Shown piece by piece: positions 8,351 to 20,336 of a stretch of 64,000 nucleotides of DNA. How positions within the stretch are numbered: position 1 is the stretch's first letter; each line of letters opens with the position of its first letter. Made by a program: the position numbers and the translations under genes. The DNA is from Klebsiella electrica (GTDB taxonomy: Bacteria > Pseudomonadota > Gammaproteobacteria > Enterobacterales > Enterobacteriaceae): assembly GCF_006711645.1 (NCBI RefSeq), contig NZ_CP041247.1, positions 1,240,001 to 1,304,000 of the forward strand, in the 5' to 3' direction. The notes under the pieces were generated by a model. It did not search any database. It was not told the origin of the DNA and saw nothing but the letters and a program-made list of their open reading frames with translations.

Positions 8351-9604
8351 ATGTTAAAGCGTGAAATGAACATTGCCGATTATGATGCCGAACTGTGGCA
8401 GGCTATGGAGCAGGAAAAAGTACGTCAGGAAGAGCACATCGAACTGATCGCCTCCGAGAACTACACCAGTCCGCGTGTTATGCAGGCTCAGGGTTCTCAG
8501 CTGACCAATAAATATGCCGAAGGGTATCCGGGCAAGCGCTACTACGGCGGTTGCGAATACGTTGATATCGTTGAACAACTGGCGATTGACCGTGCAAAAG
8601 AACTGTTTGGCGCTGACTACGCGAACGTGCAGCCGCACTCCGGCTCTCAGGCTAACTTCGCGGTCTACACCGCGCTGCTGCAACCGGGCGATACCGTTCT
8701 GGGTATGAACCTGGCGCAAGGCGGTCACCTGACTCACGGCTCCCCGGTTAACTTCTCCGGCAAACTGTACAACATCATTCCTTACGGCATCGATGAGTCG
8801 GGTAAAATCGACTATGCAGACATGGCGAAGCAGGCTCAGGAACACAAACCGAAAATGATCATCGGTGGTTTCTCTGCTTACTCCGGTATCGTTGACTGGG
8901 CAAAAATGCGTGAAATCGCTGACAGCATCGGCGCATACCTGTTCGTTGATATGGCCCACGTTGCGGGTCTGATTGCCGCAGGCGTTTACCCGAACCCGGT
9001 TCCGCATGCTCACGTTGTCACGACCACGACCCATAAAACCCTGGCGGGTCCGCGCGGCGGCCTGATCCTGGCGAAGGGCGGTAGCGAAGAGCTGTACAAA
9101 AAACTGAACTCTGCCGTATTCCCTAGCGCTCAGGGCGGCCCGCTGATGCACGTTATCGCGGGTAAAGCGGTGGCGCTGAAAGAAGCGATGGAGCCAGAGT
9201 TCAAAGTCTACCAGCAGCAGGTTGCGAAAAACGCCAAAGCGATGGTGGAAGTGTTCCTGAGCCGCGGCTACAAAGTGGTGTCCGGCGGGACTGAAAACCA
9301 CCTGTTCCTGCTGGATCTGGTCGATAAAAACCTGACCGGTAAAGAAGCTGACGCTGCGCTGGGCCGTGCTAACATCACCGTCAATAAAAACAGCGTACCG
9401 AACGATCCGAAGAGCCCGTTCGTGACCTCCGGTATCCGTATCGGTTCTCCGGCGGTCACCCGTCGCGGCTTTAAAGAAGCGGAAGTAAAAGAGCTGGCCG
9501 GCTGGATGTGCGACGTGCTGGACAACATCAATGACGAAGCGGTCATTGAGAGCGTGAAGGGGAAAGTGCTGGATATCTGCGCGCGCTTCCCGGTTTATGC
9601 GTAA
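8351..9604 (+). CDS. glyA: Serine hydroxymethyltransferase
   Basis: PLP enzyme that interconverts serine and glycine and makes 5,10-methylene-tetrahydrofolate, the main source of one-carbon units. The 417 residues are identical in length to E. coli GlyA. Seen: the PLP lysine in [13 protein letters not shown] and the conserved [14 protein letters not shown]. The start at 8351 ([12 protein letters not shown]) is chosen over 8327 because AGGAG lies just before it and it matches the family N terminus. Confidence 0.98.
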   Translation: MLKREMNIADYDAELWQAMEQEKVRQEEHIELIASENYTSPRVMQAQGSQLTNKYAEGYPGKRYYGGCEYVDIVEQLAIDRAKELFGADYANVQPHSGSQANFAVYTALLQPGDTVLGMNLAQGGHLTHGSPVNFSGKLYNIIPYGIDESGKIDYADMAKQAQEHKPKMIIGGFSAYSGIVDWAKMREIADSIGAYLFVDMAHVAGLIAAGVYPNPVPHAHVVTTTTHKTLAGPRGGLILAKGGSEELYKKLNSAVFPSAQGGPLMHVIAGKAVALKEAMEPEFKVYQQQVAKNAKAMVEVFLSRGYKVVSGGTENHLFLLDLVDKNLTGKEADAALGRANITVNKNSVPNDPKSPFVTSGIRIGSPAVTRRGFKEAEVKELAGWMCDVLDNINDEAVIESVKGKVLDICARFPVYA

Positions 9605-9630
9605 CGTTTAACGACGCAAGCGTAGAGAAA

Positions 9631-9656
9631 AAGGCCGCCAGTGCGGCCTTTTTTAC
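9631..9656 (+). terminator. glyA terminator
   Basis: AAGGCCGC and GCGGCCTT form an 8-bp GC-rich stem with a 4-nt loop followed by a T-run. It lies between glyA and the converging yphA. Confidence 0.85.
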
Positions 9657-9672
9657 GTTCGGCGTGCAGAGA

Positions 9673-10095
9673 TTAACGACGGTCGAGGGAGATAGCGCCC
9701 GGACCCGTGATGGCCAGAAGCAAGAAGGCTCCAGCGATACTGATGTTTTTGTAGAAGTTAATCATATTGGGAAGTACGGCATCACCGCTCATATCCCAGT
9801 AATGATGGCCAATGACGGCCGTGCCGAGCGTGTAAAAAATAAAGATAACCGCCAGCGGGCGGGTGAAGAAACCGAGGACAATCAGGATCGCCGCCGGAAC
9901 CTCCATCAAAATCGCGATAATAGCCGATAGTGTCGGAAGCGGAGCGCCGGAGGAGGCCATATATTGTACCGTACCGCTAAAGCCCATCAGTTTGGGATAG
10001 CCAAATATAATAAACAGCAGCACGACGGCAATACGGGCGATCAGCAGCAGAACAGAACGGGAAGAGCCAAAGTCGAAATAGCGTAGCGTGTTCAT
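9673..10095 (-). CDS. yphA: DoxX-family inner-membrane protein YphA
   Basis: A 140-residue protein with four hydrophobic segments, closely resembling E. coli YphA ([41 protein letters not shown]). DoxX-family members are small membrane proteins, some linked to thiol or redox stress; the function of YphA is unknown. The start at 10095 is chosen over 10119 because the conserved N terminus begins there. It follows hcaD as in E. coli. Confidence 0.9.
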   Translation of the reverse strand: MNTLRYFDFGSSRSVLLLIARIAVVLLFIIFGYPKLMGFSGTVQYMASSGAPLPTLSAIIAILMEVPAAILIVLGFFTRPLAVIFIFYTLGTAVIGHHYWDMSGDAVLPNMINFYKNISIAGAFLLLAITGPGAISLDRR

Positions 10096-10217
10096 AATCA
10101 ATCCGTTGTGAAGGTGCATGACTTAAACGTAATACACAATGAGGCACTCTGCCATGCTATGTACCGTTATGTTTGTCAAATACGCAAAAGGTCGGAGCGC
10201 GACCTTTTAACCCGGCC

Positions 10218-11420
10218 TTACAGAGATTTAAGCGCGATACTCTCATCGGTCAATGCTTCAATCGAAAGCGGTTTGCCCGATTGAATCAGCTTGCGCAGTA
10301 GGCGCACTTCGCGCCCCTGATTGAGCGCAACGGCCCCGACTAACTTACCGCCACGTAACTGCAACCAAATCGCTTTTTTCTGCTCAGGGTCGCCCCGACA
10401 ACACCAGCTTTCACCCTGCATATCCCCGACGAACTGCAAATTGTCGCTGAATTGATCGGTCCAGAACCAGCCCGGCGCCGCGACAGGTAGCTCCTGCCCC
10501 AACATGGCTGCCGCGGCGATTTGCGCCTGAACGTTGGCGTTTTCCCAGCTTTCAACGCGATGCAGGGTGCCATCGGCCAGACGCGTCAAGGCCACATCTC
10601 CGGCAGCGAAAATAGCAGGATCGGAGGTGTTACAGCGTTCGTCCACCACAATGCCGTTGGCCGTTTCCAGCCCGGCGTCACGGGCGAGGGCGTCGTTCGC
10701 GACGATACCGATACCGTAAATCACGGCGTCGGCCTGAAGTTGTTCGCCGCTCTGTAGCGTCAGCGTCAGGTTGTCGCTCGCCTCAATGTGTTCAATAGCG
10801 CTGTTGAGCAGCAAACGCACGCCGGCTTGCTGGTGGCGATGTATCAGGTAGTCGCGCACAGGCGGCGGGGCATTGCGGCCCATTACCGTCGGCCCAAGTT
10901 CAATCACCGTGACCTGACAGCCGCGCAGGGTGGCGCTGGCGGCCAGCTCCAGGCCAATGGTTCCCGCACCAACAATCACCAGCGATTTTCCTGCCTCCAG
11001 CACAGGGCGCAGGCGTGCAGCATCGTTGGCATGGCGCAGCGTGAAGCAACGGTCGCCCAGCTTGTCCAGCAACGGCAGCGGGCGCGCTGCCGCGCCGGTT
11101 GCGATGAGCAGTTTCGTCCAGCGGTAGGTTTGACCCTCTGCCAGAAGCACCGTTTTCGCCTGGCGATCAAGCTGGCGAATCGTCACTCCTGAATGTAACT
11201 GCACGTTATTCGCCTGCCACCACTCGGGGGCAAGCACCGGCTGAAGCTGCGGGCTATCGTCCAGCAGCATTGCTTTCGACAATGGCGGGCGCTCATAGGG
11301 CAAGTGCGGCTCATCCGAAAAGAGATGCAGTTCGCCGCTAAACCCCTGCTGGCGTAGAGACGCCGCCGCCATCGCGGCGGCCTGACCGCCGCCAATAATG
11401 GCAATGATTTCATTATTCAT
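10218..11420 (-). CDS. hcaD: 3-phenylpropionate/cinnamate dioxygenase ferredoxin reductase
   Basis: FAD protein that passes electrons from NADH to the ferredoxin HcaC, driving ring dihydroxylation of phenylpropionate and cinnamate. The 400 residues match E. coli. The FAD-binding [15 protein letters not shown] is at the N terminus, the NAD-binding [14 protein letters not shown] near residue 145, and the second FAD motif IFAAGDVAL near 265. Last gene of hcaEFCBD, 9 nt after hcaB. Confidence 0.95.
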   Translation of the reverse strand: MNNEIIAIIGGGQAAAMAAASLRQQGFSGELHLFSDEPHLPYERPPLSKAMLLDDSPQLQPVLAPEWWQANNVQLHSGVTIRQLDRQAKTVLLAEGQTYRWTKLLIATGAAARPLPLLDKLGDRCFTLRHANDAARLRPVLEAGKSLVIVGAGTIGLELAASATLRGCQVTVIELGPTVMGRNAPPPVRDYLIHRHQQAGVRLLLNSAIEHIEASDNLTLTLQSGEQLQADAVIYGIGIVANDALARDAGLETANGIVVDERCNTSDPAIFAAGDVALTRLADGTLHRVESWENANVQAQIAAAAMLGQELPVAAPGWFWTDQFSDNLQFVGDMQGESWCCRGDPEQKKAIWLQLRGGKLVGAVALNQGREVRLLRKLIQSGKPLSIEALTDESIALKSL

Positions 11421-11429
11421 GGTGTCTCC

Positions 11430-12242
11430 TTAGAGATCCAGGCCGGCGGCAACGTGGCGGATGCCACGAATTGCCAGGCCGGCATCAGCATTGATCATCA
11501 CGCCACTTAACGTCCGATTGTTGCGCCGCGACGCCAGCATGACGTAAGGTCCGGTGAAGTCAGCCGGGGCAGGGAAAAATTGCAGCGGTAGAATGGCGGC
11601 AATTTTCTCCGCTGTTAGCGACTGCATAATCGAGGTGTCGCTCTGTCCCAGGGCCTGCGGGCCGCGCAGGTCGCTCGCCATCCCGCATGGCCCGACACCG
11701 TTCACGCGCACTTTCGGTGCCAGTTCGTAGGCGAGCTGGCGAATTAACCCGGTGGCGGCATGTTTGCTGGCGGTGTAGAGCGGGCCGCCGCCGCCGGGGT
11801 ACCATGCTGCATTCGACAGGGTGAAAATCATGCTGCCTTCGCTGGCAATCAGCGCCTGTGCGCAGGCTTTCGCGCCCAGTAAATAACCTAATACGTTGAC
11901 GTTAAACAACTCGTGGAAGCCGCTCTCCAGGGCATCGGCGGGGGTCGTGACCAGTGAGGCGTTGTGATCCCATAAGCCCGCGTTGCCGATGAAACAGTCC
12001 AGCTTGCCGAATCGGATCAGGATCTGCTCGACGGCACGCTGATAGTCGGCGTAGCAGGTGACGTTACCTTCCACCGCCAGCACATGCTCGCCGAAACGCT
12101 GACGCAGACTGGTGACTTTGGCGGCGGACAGTTCCAGCGTGGCCACGTTCGCGCCCTCTTCAATAAAACGCTCGATCAGCGCCAGCCCCAAACCGGAGCC
12201 GCCGCCGGTGATAAAAATCACTTCATCTTTTAAATCGCTCAT
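11430..12242 (-). CDS. hcaB: cis-dihydrodiol dehydrogenase of the phenylpropionate pathway
   Basis: Short-chain dehydrogenase (270 residues) that oxidises the cis-dihydrodiols made by HcaEFCD to 2,3-dihydroxy-phenylpropionate or -cinnamate, making NADH. Seen: the nucleotide-binding [15 protein letters not shown] at residue 12, NAG near 90, and the catalytic YTASK near 155. The start overlaps the hcaC stop by 4 nt. The genes for meta-cleavage of its product (mhp-type) are not in the window. Confidence 0.95.
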   Translation of the reverse strand: MSDLKDEVIFITGGGSGLGLALIERFIEEGANVATLELSAAKVTSLRQRFGEHVLAVEGNVTCYADYQRAVEQILIRFGKLDCFIGNAGLWDHNASLVTTPADALESGFHELFNVNVLGYLLGAKACAQALIASEGSMIFTLSNAAWYPGGGGPLYTASKHAATGLIRQLAYELAPKVRVNGVGPCGMASDLRGPQALGQSDTSIMQSLTAEKIAAILPLQFFPAPADFTGPYVMLASRRNNRTLSGVMINADAGLAIRGIRHVAAGLDL

Positions 12243-12558
12243 TGTGCTTCCTCCGGGATATCAACAAATACCTCACCGCCTTCGACATAAACCGGGTAAG
12301 TGGCGACGGGAACGGTGGCGGGCAGGCACATGGCTTTACCGGTTTTCAGACAAAAGCTGGCGGCGTGCAGCGGGCACTCCACGGTCGCATCGTCTTCCAG
12401 ATATCCCTCGGACATTGATGCGTTGCCGTGGCTGCAACGATCGTTAATGGCATAAAATTCCCCGCCAACGTGAAACAGGGCAATGACAGGGGATGTTTCC
12501 AGCCGGAGCGCTTCACCCTCCGGCAGCTCCTCGGTGGAGCAGGCAAATACACGGCTCA

Positions 12559-12559
<1 letters not shown>
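12239..12559 (-). CDS. hcaC: Rieske ferredoxin of 3-phenylpropionate dioxygenase
   Basis: A 106-residue Rieske protein shuttling electrons from HcaD to the oxygenase. The [2Fe-2S] ligands are in [10 protein letters not shown] and [11 protein letters not shown] (C-x-H and C-x2-H). The start at 12559 ([12 protein letters not shown]) matches E. coli and overlaps the hcaF TGA as ATGA. A longer in-frame extension to 12634 lies inside hcaF and is not credible. Confidence 0.95.
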
Positions 12560-14567
<2,008 letters not shown>

Positions 14568-15452
14568 ATGGAACTGAGACACCTTCGCTACTTTGTCGCG
14601 GTTGCTCAGGAACTGAATTTCACCCGCGCAGCGGAAAAACTGCACACATCGCAGCCGTCCCTCAGCAGCCAGATCCGCGACCTGGAACAGTGCGTGGGCG
14701 TCTCGTTGCTGGAAAGAGATAAGCGTACAGTGACCCTGACCGCCGCAGGCGAGAGTTTTCTTGCTGATGCGCTGGCCATTCTCGATCAGGCCGAACAGGC
14801 GAAAATCCGCGCGCGTAGCGCCGCCATACAGAATAATCATCTGGTCATTGGCTTTGTACCTTCGGCAGAGGTCAATCTGTTGCCGATGGTGATGCCGCTA
14901 CTCCGTCTGCGCCAGCCGGAAACCCACATCGAGCTGGTCAGTTTGATCACCACTCAGCAGGAAGAGAAGCTACTCAGCGGCGAGCTGGATGTGGGGTTGA
15001 TGCGTCATCCTGTCTATAGCCCGAAAATTGAGTCTCTCGCGCTTTTCCACGAACCGCTGGTCGTGGTGATGCCTGCCACACACCCGCTGGCGCGGGAACG
15101 TGAAATCACCGCAGAGCAGCTAAACGGGGTTAATTTTGTCAGCACCGACCCCGCTTATTCCGGCGAGCTGGCCGCTATTGTAGATAAATGGGTTACAGAG
15201 CAGCGCTGCCAGCTCAACGTGGTGCAGATGGCGACCAATATTCTGGTCACCATGAACATGGTTGGCATGGGGCTTGGCGTATCCCTGATCCCCGGTTATA
15301 TGCAGAGTTTTAACACCGGGCAGGTCGTTTTCCGGCCGCTGGCCGGCGAGGTGCCGACCATTGCCCTGCTGATGGTATGGAAAAAAGGTGAGCTGAAGCC
15401 TGCGCTGCGTGATTTTATTGATATTGTGAAAACGCGCTGTGAGCGGTTATAG
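14568..15452 (+). CDS. hcaR: LysR-type activator of the hca operon
   Basis: A 294-residue LysR regulator. The N-terminal winged HTH has MELRHLRYFVAVAQELNFTR and AAEKLHTSQPSLSSQIRDLE, followed by a periplasmic-binding-like effector domain. In E. coli it turns on hcaEFCBD with phenylpropionate or cinnamate. It is divergent from hcaE. In E. coli hcaT is adjacent, but here about 10.5 kb of sugar-locus DNA separates them. Confidence 0.95.
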   Translation: MELRHLRYFVAVAQELNFTRAAEKLHTSQPSLSSQIRDLEQCVGVSLLERDKRTVTLTAAGESFLADALAILDQAEQAKIRARSAAIQNNHLVIGFVPSAEVNLLPMVMPLLRLRQPETHIELVSLITTQQEEKLLSGELDVGLMRHPVYSPKIESLALFHEPLVVVMPATHPLAREREITAEQLNGVNFVSTDPAYSGELAAIVDKWVTEQRCQLNVVQMATNILVTMNMVGMGLGVSLIPGYMQSFNTGQVVFRPLAGEVPTIALLMVWKKGELKPALRDFIDIVKTRCERL

Positions 15453-15512
15453 CTCCCATTGTTTGATGGCATCCTGACTGGTTTGTCGCCGGTTGGCACT
15501 TTTCAGCGTTGT

Positions 15513-15539
15513 AACGCCCGATGCACGTCATCGGGCGTT
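15513..15539 (+). terminator. hcaR terminator
   Basis: AACGCCCGAT pairs with ATCGGGCGTT across a 7-nt loop and is followed by TTTGTCTTT. It lies between hcaR and the converging ROK gene and may serve both. Confidence 0.8.
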
Positions 15540-15605
15540 TTGTCTTTCAGGACCAGATGTGGCCGCCATGGTTATAAATTGCCGCTGATTCTTTGACCAT
15601 CGCGA

Positions 15606-16799
15606 TCAACGTAATGTCTGCAGTTGCTCTTCCACATACAGATAGCCAATGCCAAGCAGTTGTTTTTGACGACTCAGCTGTCCGAAGCCGATTTGCGTTG
15701 CTCTGGTGCGCGGCGTGTCGCGATGATCGAAAGGATTAAAGCCTGTCTGCCTGATGATGGTATTCAACCACGCTTCACCAAATCCGCAGCTGCGGCCGTA
15801 CAATAAGATATTGTTTATATTTAATATATTCAGAAAGTTGTAGAGGCTGAGCCCGATGGCGTTTGCGGAGTCTTCCACCCAGGTATGAAGGCGGGAATCA
15901 CCCTGCTGCCATTTTTCGATCAGGGCATCGATGGTCAGCGCATCGGGATTATCGGCGAGATCGGGCTGCGTTTTAAGCCATATCCGCGCCTGTTTTTTCA
16001 ATGCGCTGAGCGAGGCCACCGTTTCCAGGCAGCCATAGCGCCCGCAGTCACAGGCAACGCCATCAGGATTGATAATGGTGTGTCCAATCTGGCCGCTGCC
16101 ATAAAGGCTACCGCGCCAGACCTGGTCGTTGATGACAAATGACGAGCCAATACCGTAATCGACGTTGATCACGCAGAAGTCCCGATACTGTCCTTCATTT
16201 TGCCATTTTTCCGCCAGCGCCAGCATGACGCAGTCGTTGTCGACCATGACGCGGACATTGAGTTTTTCTTCCAGCAGATATTTGATCTCTACGGGTTGCT
16301 TCCAGGGGGCCTGCGGCATGGTCTGTGATACCCCCGTTCCCGCATCAACCTGCCCATGAACCGCCAGCGCCAGATTGATTTTACGCCTCGGCCAGTTCTT
16401 GCGGTACTGATGCCAGCATTTCTCAATCGCTGCCAGTAATGCCTGAGGCGTTGGGGCGTCAATGGCGTGGTATTCGACATCACCTTTCGCACTCAGGCAG
16501 GCATTCCCAAGCTGACACTCGATACTGGTGGGCGTGATGTTCATACACAGGGTCCAGTCGCCATCGGGCGCAATAAGCCAGGCGCCGCTGCTATGGCCGC
16601 GGGCGAGGCGCTCGTCCTGCACGTTGACTACGCGTCCTTCCGCTTCCAGCTCCTGGAGGATATTGCTGACCGCGGGAATGGAGATTTGCGCCAGCCGCGC
16701 GAGTGCCGATTTACTGGCCCGTTTCTTCCGGTACAGATACTCCAGCAGCACGCCCTTGTTGTAATGGCGAATTTGCTGATTGTTAATGCAGGCTTTCAT
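15606..16799 (-). CDS. ROK-family transcriptional regulator of a sugar locus
   Basis: 397 residues. The N-terminal winged HTH (about 25-65, SKSALARLAQISIPAVSNIL) is followed by a ROK sugar-binding domain with VDNDCVMLALAE, NVDYGIGSSFVIN, GQIGHTIINPDG and the zinc motif CDCGRYGCLE. This is the NagC/Mlc/XylR-type layout: a repressor released by a sugar or sugar phosphate. It is divergent from the DUF5107-like gene across 115 bp. CTTGTTAACT occurs 10 bp before its own start and again before the other gene, a candidate operator pair. The inducer is unknown but probably the ligand of the neighbouring transporter. Confidence 0.9.
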   Translation of the reverse strand: MKACINNQQIRHYNKGVLLEYLYRKKRASKSALARLAQISIPAVSNILQELEAEGRVVNVQDERLARGHSSGAWLIAPDGDWTLCMNITPTSIECQLGNACLSAKGDVEYHAIDAPTPQALLAAIEKCWHQYRKNWPRRKINLALAVHGQVDAGTGVSQTMPQAPWKQPVEIKYLLEEKLNVRVMVDNDCVMLALAEKWQNEGQYRDFCVINVDYGIGSSFVINDQVWRGSLYGSGQIGHTIINPDGVACDCGRYGCLETVASLSALKKQARIWLKTQPDLADNPDALTIDALIEKWQQGDSRLHTWVEDSANAIGLSLYNFLNILNINNILLYGRSCGFGEAWLNTIIRQTGFNPFDHRDTPRTRATQIGFGQLSRQKQLLGIGYLYVEEQLQTLR

Positions 16800-16808
16800 A
16801 AACTAAAC

Positions 16809-16818
16809 CTTGTTAACT
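16809..16818. promoter_or_regulatory. Candidate ROK operator, copy 1
   Basis: CTTGTTAACT, containing the palindrome GTTAAC, lies 10 bp upstream of the ROK gene start. An identical 10-mer is at 16894-16903, so each divergent gene has one copy beside its start. ROK binding is an inference from position. Confidence 0.4.
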
Positions 16819-16893
16819 AAATTGCGTGATTATTGTGCGTAAATACGCTGATCCTGTCTATTAAACTGCTCTCATTATTTCACTTCAGTATGT

Positions 16894-16903
16894 CTTGTTA
16901 ACT
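16894..16903. promoter_or_regulatory. Candidate ROK operator, copy 2
   Basis: Second CTTGTTAACT, 85 bp from the first and ending 11 bp before the start of the DUF5107-like gene, where a bound repressor would overlap the ribosome site or early transcribed region. Confidence 0.4.
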
Positions 16904-16914
16904 TTGAGGGCATT

Positions 16915-19900
16915 ATGAGTTCAGTAAATGTTTGGCAGGAAACGGTACATATTCCAACCTATGAAACGGGGGCGCAGGATGTTCATCCCATGTTTCTGGA
17001 AAATCGGGTTTATCAGGGGTCTTCCGGGGCGGTGTATCCCTATGGCGTGACGGATACGCTGAGTGAGGAAAAAACGTTAAAGGCCTGGCAGGCAGTGTGG
17101 CTGGAAAATGATTACATCAAAATCATGATCCTACCCCAGTTGGGGGGCCGCGTGCATCGCGCGTGGGATAAGGTCCGACAGCGCGATTTTGTGTATCACA
17201 ACGATGTTATCAAACCTGCGCTGGTTGGCTTGCTTGGACCATGGATTTCCGGAGGAATTGAGTTTAACTGGCCGCAGCACCACCGTCCCACCACCTATAT
17301 GCCGGTTGATTTTACGATCGGCGAAAATGACGACGGCTCAAAAACCGTTTGGGTTGGCGAGACGGAACCGATGCACGGGTTGCAGGTGATGACCGGGTTT
17401 ACTCTGCGTCCGCAGCGCGCGGCGCTGGAGATTGGTAGCCGGGTTTACAACGGTAACGCCACGCCGCGCCATTTCTTGTGGTGGGCGAACCCTGCGGTTA
17501 AGGGGGGCGATGGACATCAAAGCGTATTCCCGCCGGATGTGACGGCGGTATTTGATCACGGCAAGCGCGCGGTTTCCGCGTTTCCGATTGCTACCGGCAC
17601 CTATTACAAGGTGGACTATTCGGCTGGCGTCGATATCTCGCGTTATAAAAATGTCCCGGTACCGACCTCCTATATGGCGGAAAAGTCAGAGTACGATTTC
17701 GTCGGCGCCTGGTGCCACGATGAAGATGGTGGGCTGTTGCACGTTGCGGATCATCACATTGCGCCGGGGAAAAAACAGTGGAGCTGGGGTTACAGCGAGT
17801 TTGGTCAGGCGTGGGATAAAAATCTGACGGATGAGAATGGCCCATACATCGAGCTGATGACCGGCATTTTTGCCGATAACCAACCGGATTTTACCTGGCT
17901 CGATCCGTTTGAAGAAAAGCGCTTTGAACAATACTTCCTGCCTTACCATTCGCTGGGCATGGTACAGAACGCTTCGCGCGATGCGGTTATCAAACTGCAA
18001 CGCGAAGAGGGCGACATTATATGGGGTGTCTATGCTATTTCTCCTCTGGTCGCCCACCGGCTTACGGTTCGCGAGGAGGGCAACCCGCAGCCGCTGCTAG
18101 ATGAAATGATTGAGCTGGCGCCATGCGCTGCCGTGCAGGGAGCCTTAGCCGGTATTGACCCATCTCGTCTGACGATGGAACTGCTGGACAGTCACGGCAG
18201 GTGCGTTTTGCGCTATCAGGAGCATCAGCCGCAGGCGTTGCCGCTGCCGGAAGTGGCGGTTACGCCCTTAAGCGCCGGAGCCATAAGCAGCGTGGATGAG
18301 GCATGGTTTATCGGCCAGCATCTGGAGCAGTATCACCATGCCAGCCGCTCACCGTTTGATTATTATCTGCGCGGGGTTGAGTTGGATCCGCAGGACTACC
18401 GCTGCAATCTGGCGCTGGCGATGCTGGAGTACAACCGCGCGGACTATCCGCAAACCATCGAGTATGCGACCCGGGCGCTGTCTCGCGCGCATCGGTTGAA
18501 CAAAAATCCGCAGTGTGGGCAGGCAAGTTTGATTCGTGCCAGCGCACGCGAGCGCTTACAGCAGTGGCATGATGCCCAGGAGGATTTCTGGCGCGCGGTG
18601 TGGAGCGGCAATAGCAAGGCAGGGGGATATTACGGACTTGCCCGGCTGGCGACGCGCAGCGAGCGCTACGATGATGCACTGGCATTTTGCCAGCAGAGCC
18701 TGCGGGCGTGTCCCACCAACCAGGATGTGCTGTCGCTGGAAACCTTCTTACTGCATCTCACCGGCCGTCGCCGCCAGGCCCTACAGCAGATTGAAAAGTT
18801 GCTGAGCGACTATCCGCTAAATCCCACTCTGTGGTGGCTCAACGCGACAATATCAGAGGCTGAAGCGGATACGGCGCGCTGGTTAGCCGTATGCCAGTCG
18901 CGGGATATTAACGCACTGCTGACCGCCGGGCTGCTGTTGAGCTGGGGAATTCCGACTCAGGCAAAAGCCGTACTGGCGACACTTAACTGCCAGAAAACGC
19001 TGCCGCTCTATTTACAGGCCAGCCTGGCCGAAGGGAACGAACGCATTGCGCTGATCGACCGTGCACGCGCGGTGTTTCCTGACTTCGTACGTTTTCCCAA
19101 TTTGCTGGTGGAAGTGGCTGCCCTGGAGACGATTAGCGACTGCTATTTTGCCCGGCATCTTCTCGCCTGCTTTCACTATAGCCGGCGTAATGATGAGAAA
19201 GCGACGCAGCTATGGCATCGCTGCGTTGAAATGGCCCCTGATTTTGCCGATGCCTGGCGAGGGCTGGCGATTCATGCGTGGAATAAACAGGGGAATGCCC
19301 GCCTGGCGGCAGAGTATCTGGATCAAGCCTGTACTCAACAGCCGCAGGATGCACGCCTGCTTTTTGAACGCGATCTGCTGGATAAGCTGACCGCCGTTGA
19401 ACCGGAAAAACGCCTTGCCCGACTGGAGGCCAATCTCGCGACCGCATTGAAACGCGATGATTTAACGGCGGAGCTGCTTCATCTTTGGCATCTTGCTGGT
19501 AACACTGAGCAGGCGGCAAACGTGCTTGCCTCGCGCAAATTCCATCCCTGGGAAGGCGGCGAAGGCAAAGTGACCAGCCAGTTTGTCATCAACCAGCTAT
19601 TGCGTGCCTGGCAGCATCTTCAGCAGCAACAGTCGCAGCAGGCGGAAGCGCTGTTGTTATCGGCGTTACGCTATCCCGAGAACCTGAGCGAGGGGCGCCT
19701 CCCGGGGCAGACAGATAACGATATCTGGTTCTGGCTGGGTATTTGCGCCAGGCAGCAGAGTAGGGAAGAACGTGCGGTTGAGTGCTTCCGCAAGGCGGCG
19801 TCAGGCGATCGGACGATCAATATTCATAGCTACTACAACGATCAGCCGGTGGACTATCTCTTCTGGCAAGGCGTGGCTCTGCGGATGCTCGGCGATCGTC

Positions 19901-20196
19901 TGAGCAGCGAGCATCTTTTCACTGAAATGTTGCAGTGGGTTGAGCATATGGAAACGGTACAGATAGAGGCCGATTTTTTCGCGGTGTCGCAGCCTGACCT
20001 GCTGGCGCTATATGCCGATATCCAAAAGCAGCATCAGGAGAAGTGTTTATTGGTGCGCGTTCTGGCGACGGCGGGATTAGGCGGCGGATCGCGGTATGAA
20101 CAGGCACTGTCTGAGCTGGAAGCGCTAAACCCTGCCTGGGCGAAGGCCGCATTATTTCGGGAAACGCTGCCGTTTGTGCTGCATCTCATTAACTAA
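16915..20196 (+). CDS. DUF5107-like, TPR-repeat protein of a sugar locus
   Basis: A 1093-residue protein with no signal peptide, so probably cytoplasmic. Residues 20-350 look like the DUF5107 beta-sandwich, related in fold to galactose mutarotase (ILPQLGGRVHRAWDK, GGIEFNWPQHHRPTT, YSEFGQAWDKN). From about 460 to the end it is helical and alanine/leucine-rich with TPR-like pairs (PFDYYLRGVELDPQDYRCNL, AGGYYGLARLATRSERYDDA). First gene of a rightward run with an ABC sugar importer, dehydrogenase and epimerase. Mutarotase-fold domains bind sugars, so a role in modifying or hydrolysing an imported glycoside or oligosaccharide, or in sensing it, is possible. No activity can be assigned. GAGGGC precedes the ATG. 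Confidence 0.85.
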   Translation: MSSVNVWQETVHIPTYETGAQDVHPMFLENRVYQGSSGAVYPYGVTDTLSEEKTLKAWQAVWLENDYIKIMILPQLGGRVHRAWDKVRQRDFVYHNDVIKPALVGLLGPWISGGIEFNWPQHHRPTTYMPVDFTIGENDDGSKTVWVGETEPMHGLQVMTGFTLRPQRAALEIGSRVYNGNATPRHFLWWANPAVKGGDGHQSVFPPDVTAVFDHGKRAVSAFPIATGTYYKVDYSAGVDISRYKNVPVPTSYMAEKSEYDFVGAWCHDEDGGLLHVADHHIAPGKKQWSWGYSEFGQAWDKNLTDENGPYIELMTGIFADNQPDFTWLDPFEEKRFEQYFLPYHSLGMVQNASRDAVIKLQREEGDIIWGVYAISPLVAHRLTVREEGNPQPLLDEMIELAPCAAVQGALAGIDPSRLTMELLDSHGRCVLRYQEHQPQALPLPEVAVTPLSAGAISSVDEAWFIGQHLEQYHHASRSPFDYYLRGVELDPQDYRCNLALAMLEYNRADYPQTIEYATRALSRAHRLNKNPQCGQASLIRASARERLQQWHDAQEDFWRAVWSGNSKAGGYYGLARLATRSERYDDALAFCQQSLRACPTNQDVLSLETFLLHLTGRRRQALQQIEKLLSDYPLNPTLWWLNATISEAEADTARWLAVCQSRDINALLTAGLLLSWGIPTQAKAVLATLNCQKTLPLYLQASLAEGNERIALIDRARAVFPDFVRFPNLLVEVAALETISDCYFARHLLACFHYSRRNDEKATQLWHRCVEMAPDFADAWRGLAIHAWNKQGNARLAAEYLDQACTQQPQDARLLFERDLLDKLTAVEPEKRLARLEANLATALKRDDLTAELLHLWHLAGNTEQAANVLASRKFHPWEGGEGKVTSQFVINQLLRAWQHLQQQQSQQAEALLLSALRYPENLSEGRLPGQTDNDIWFWLGICARQQSREERAVECFRKAASGDRTINIHSYYNDQPVDYLFWQGVALRMLGDRLSSEHLFTEMLQWVEHMETVQIEADFFAVSQPDLLALYADIQKQHQEKCLLVRVLATAGLGGGSRYEQALSELEALNPAWAKAALFRETLPFVLHLIN

Positions 20197-20336
20197 AGAA
20201 CGTTTACTGTAATTTTTGAGCGGTCTGACCCGCCGCTCTTCTCGAGATGTTTAGAATATGTGAAATCGTTCTGCGACAGGCCCGAATGCCGCAGAAGCCA
20301 AACAACAATAAATGCCTGACCCTACAGGAGGCACGT

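Noticed and set aside
8354..9301. 315-codon open frame on - across glyA
   Set aside because: Antisense shadow of glyA.
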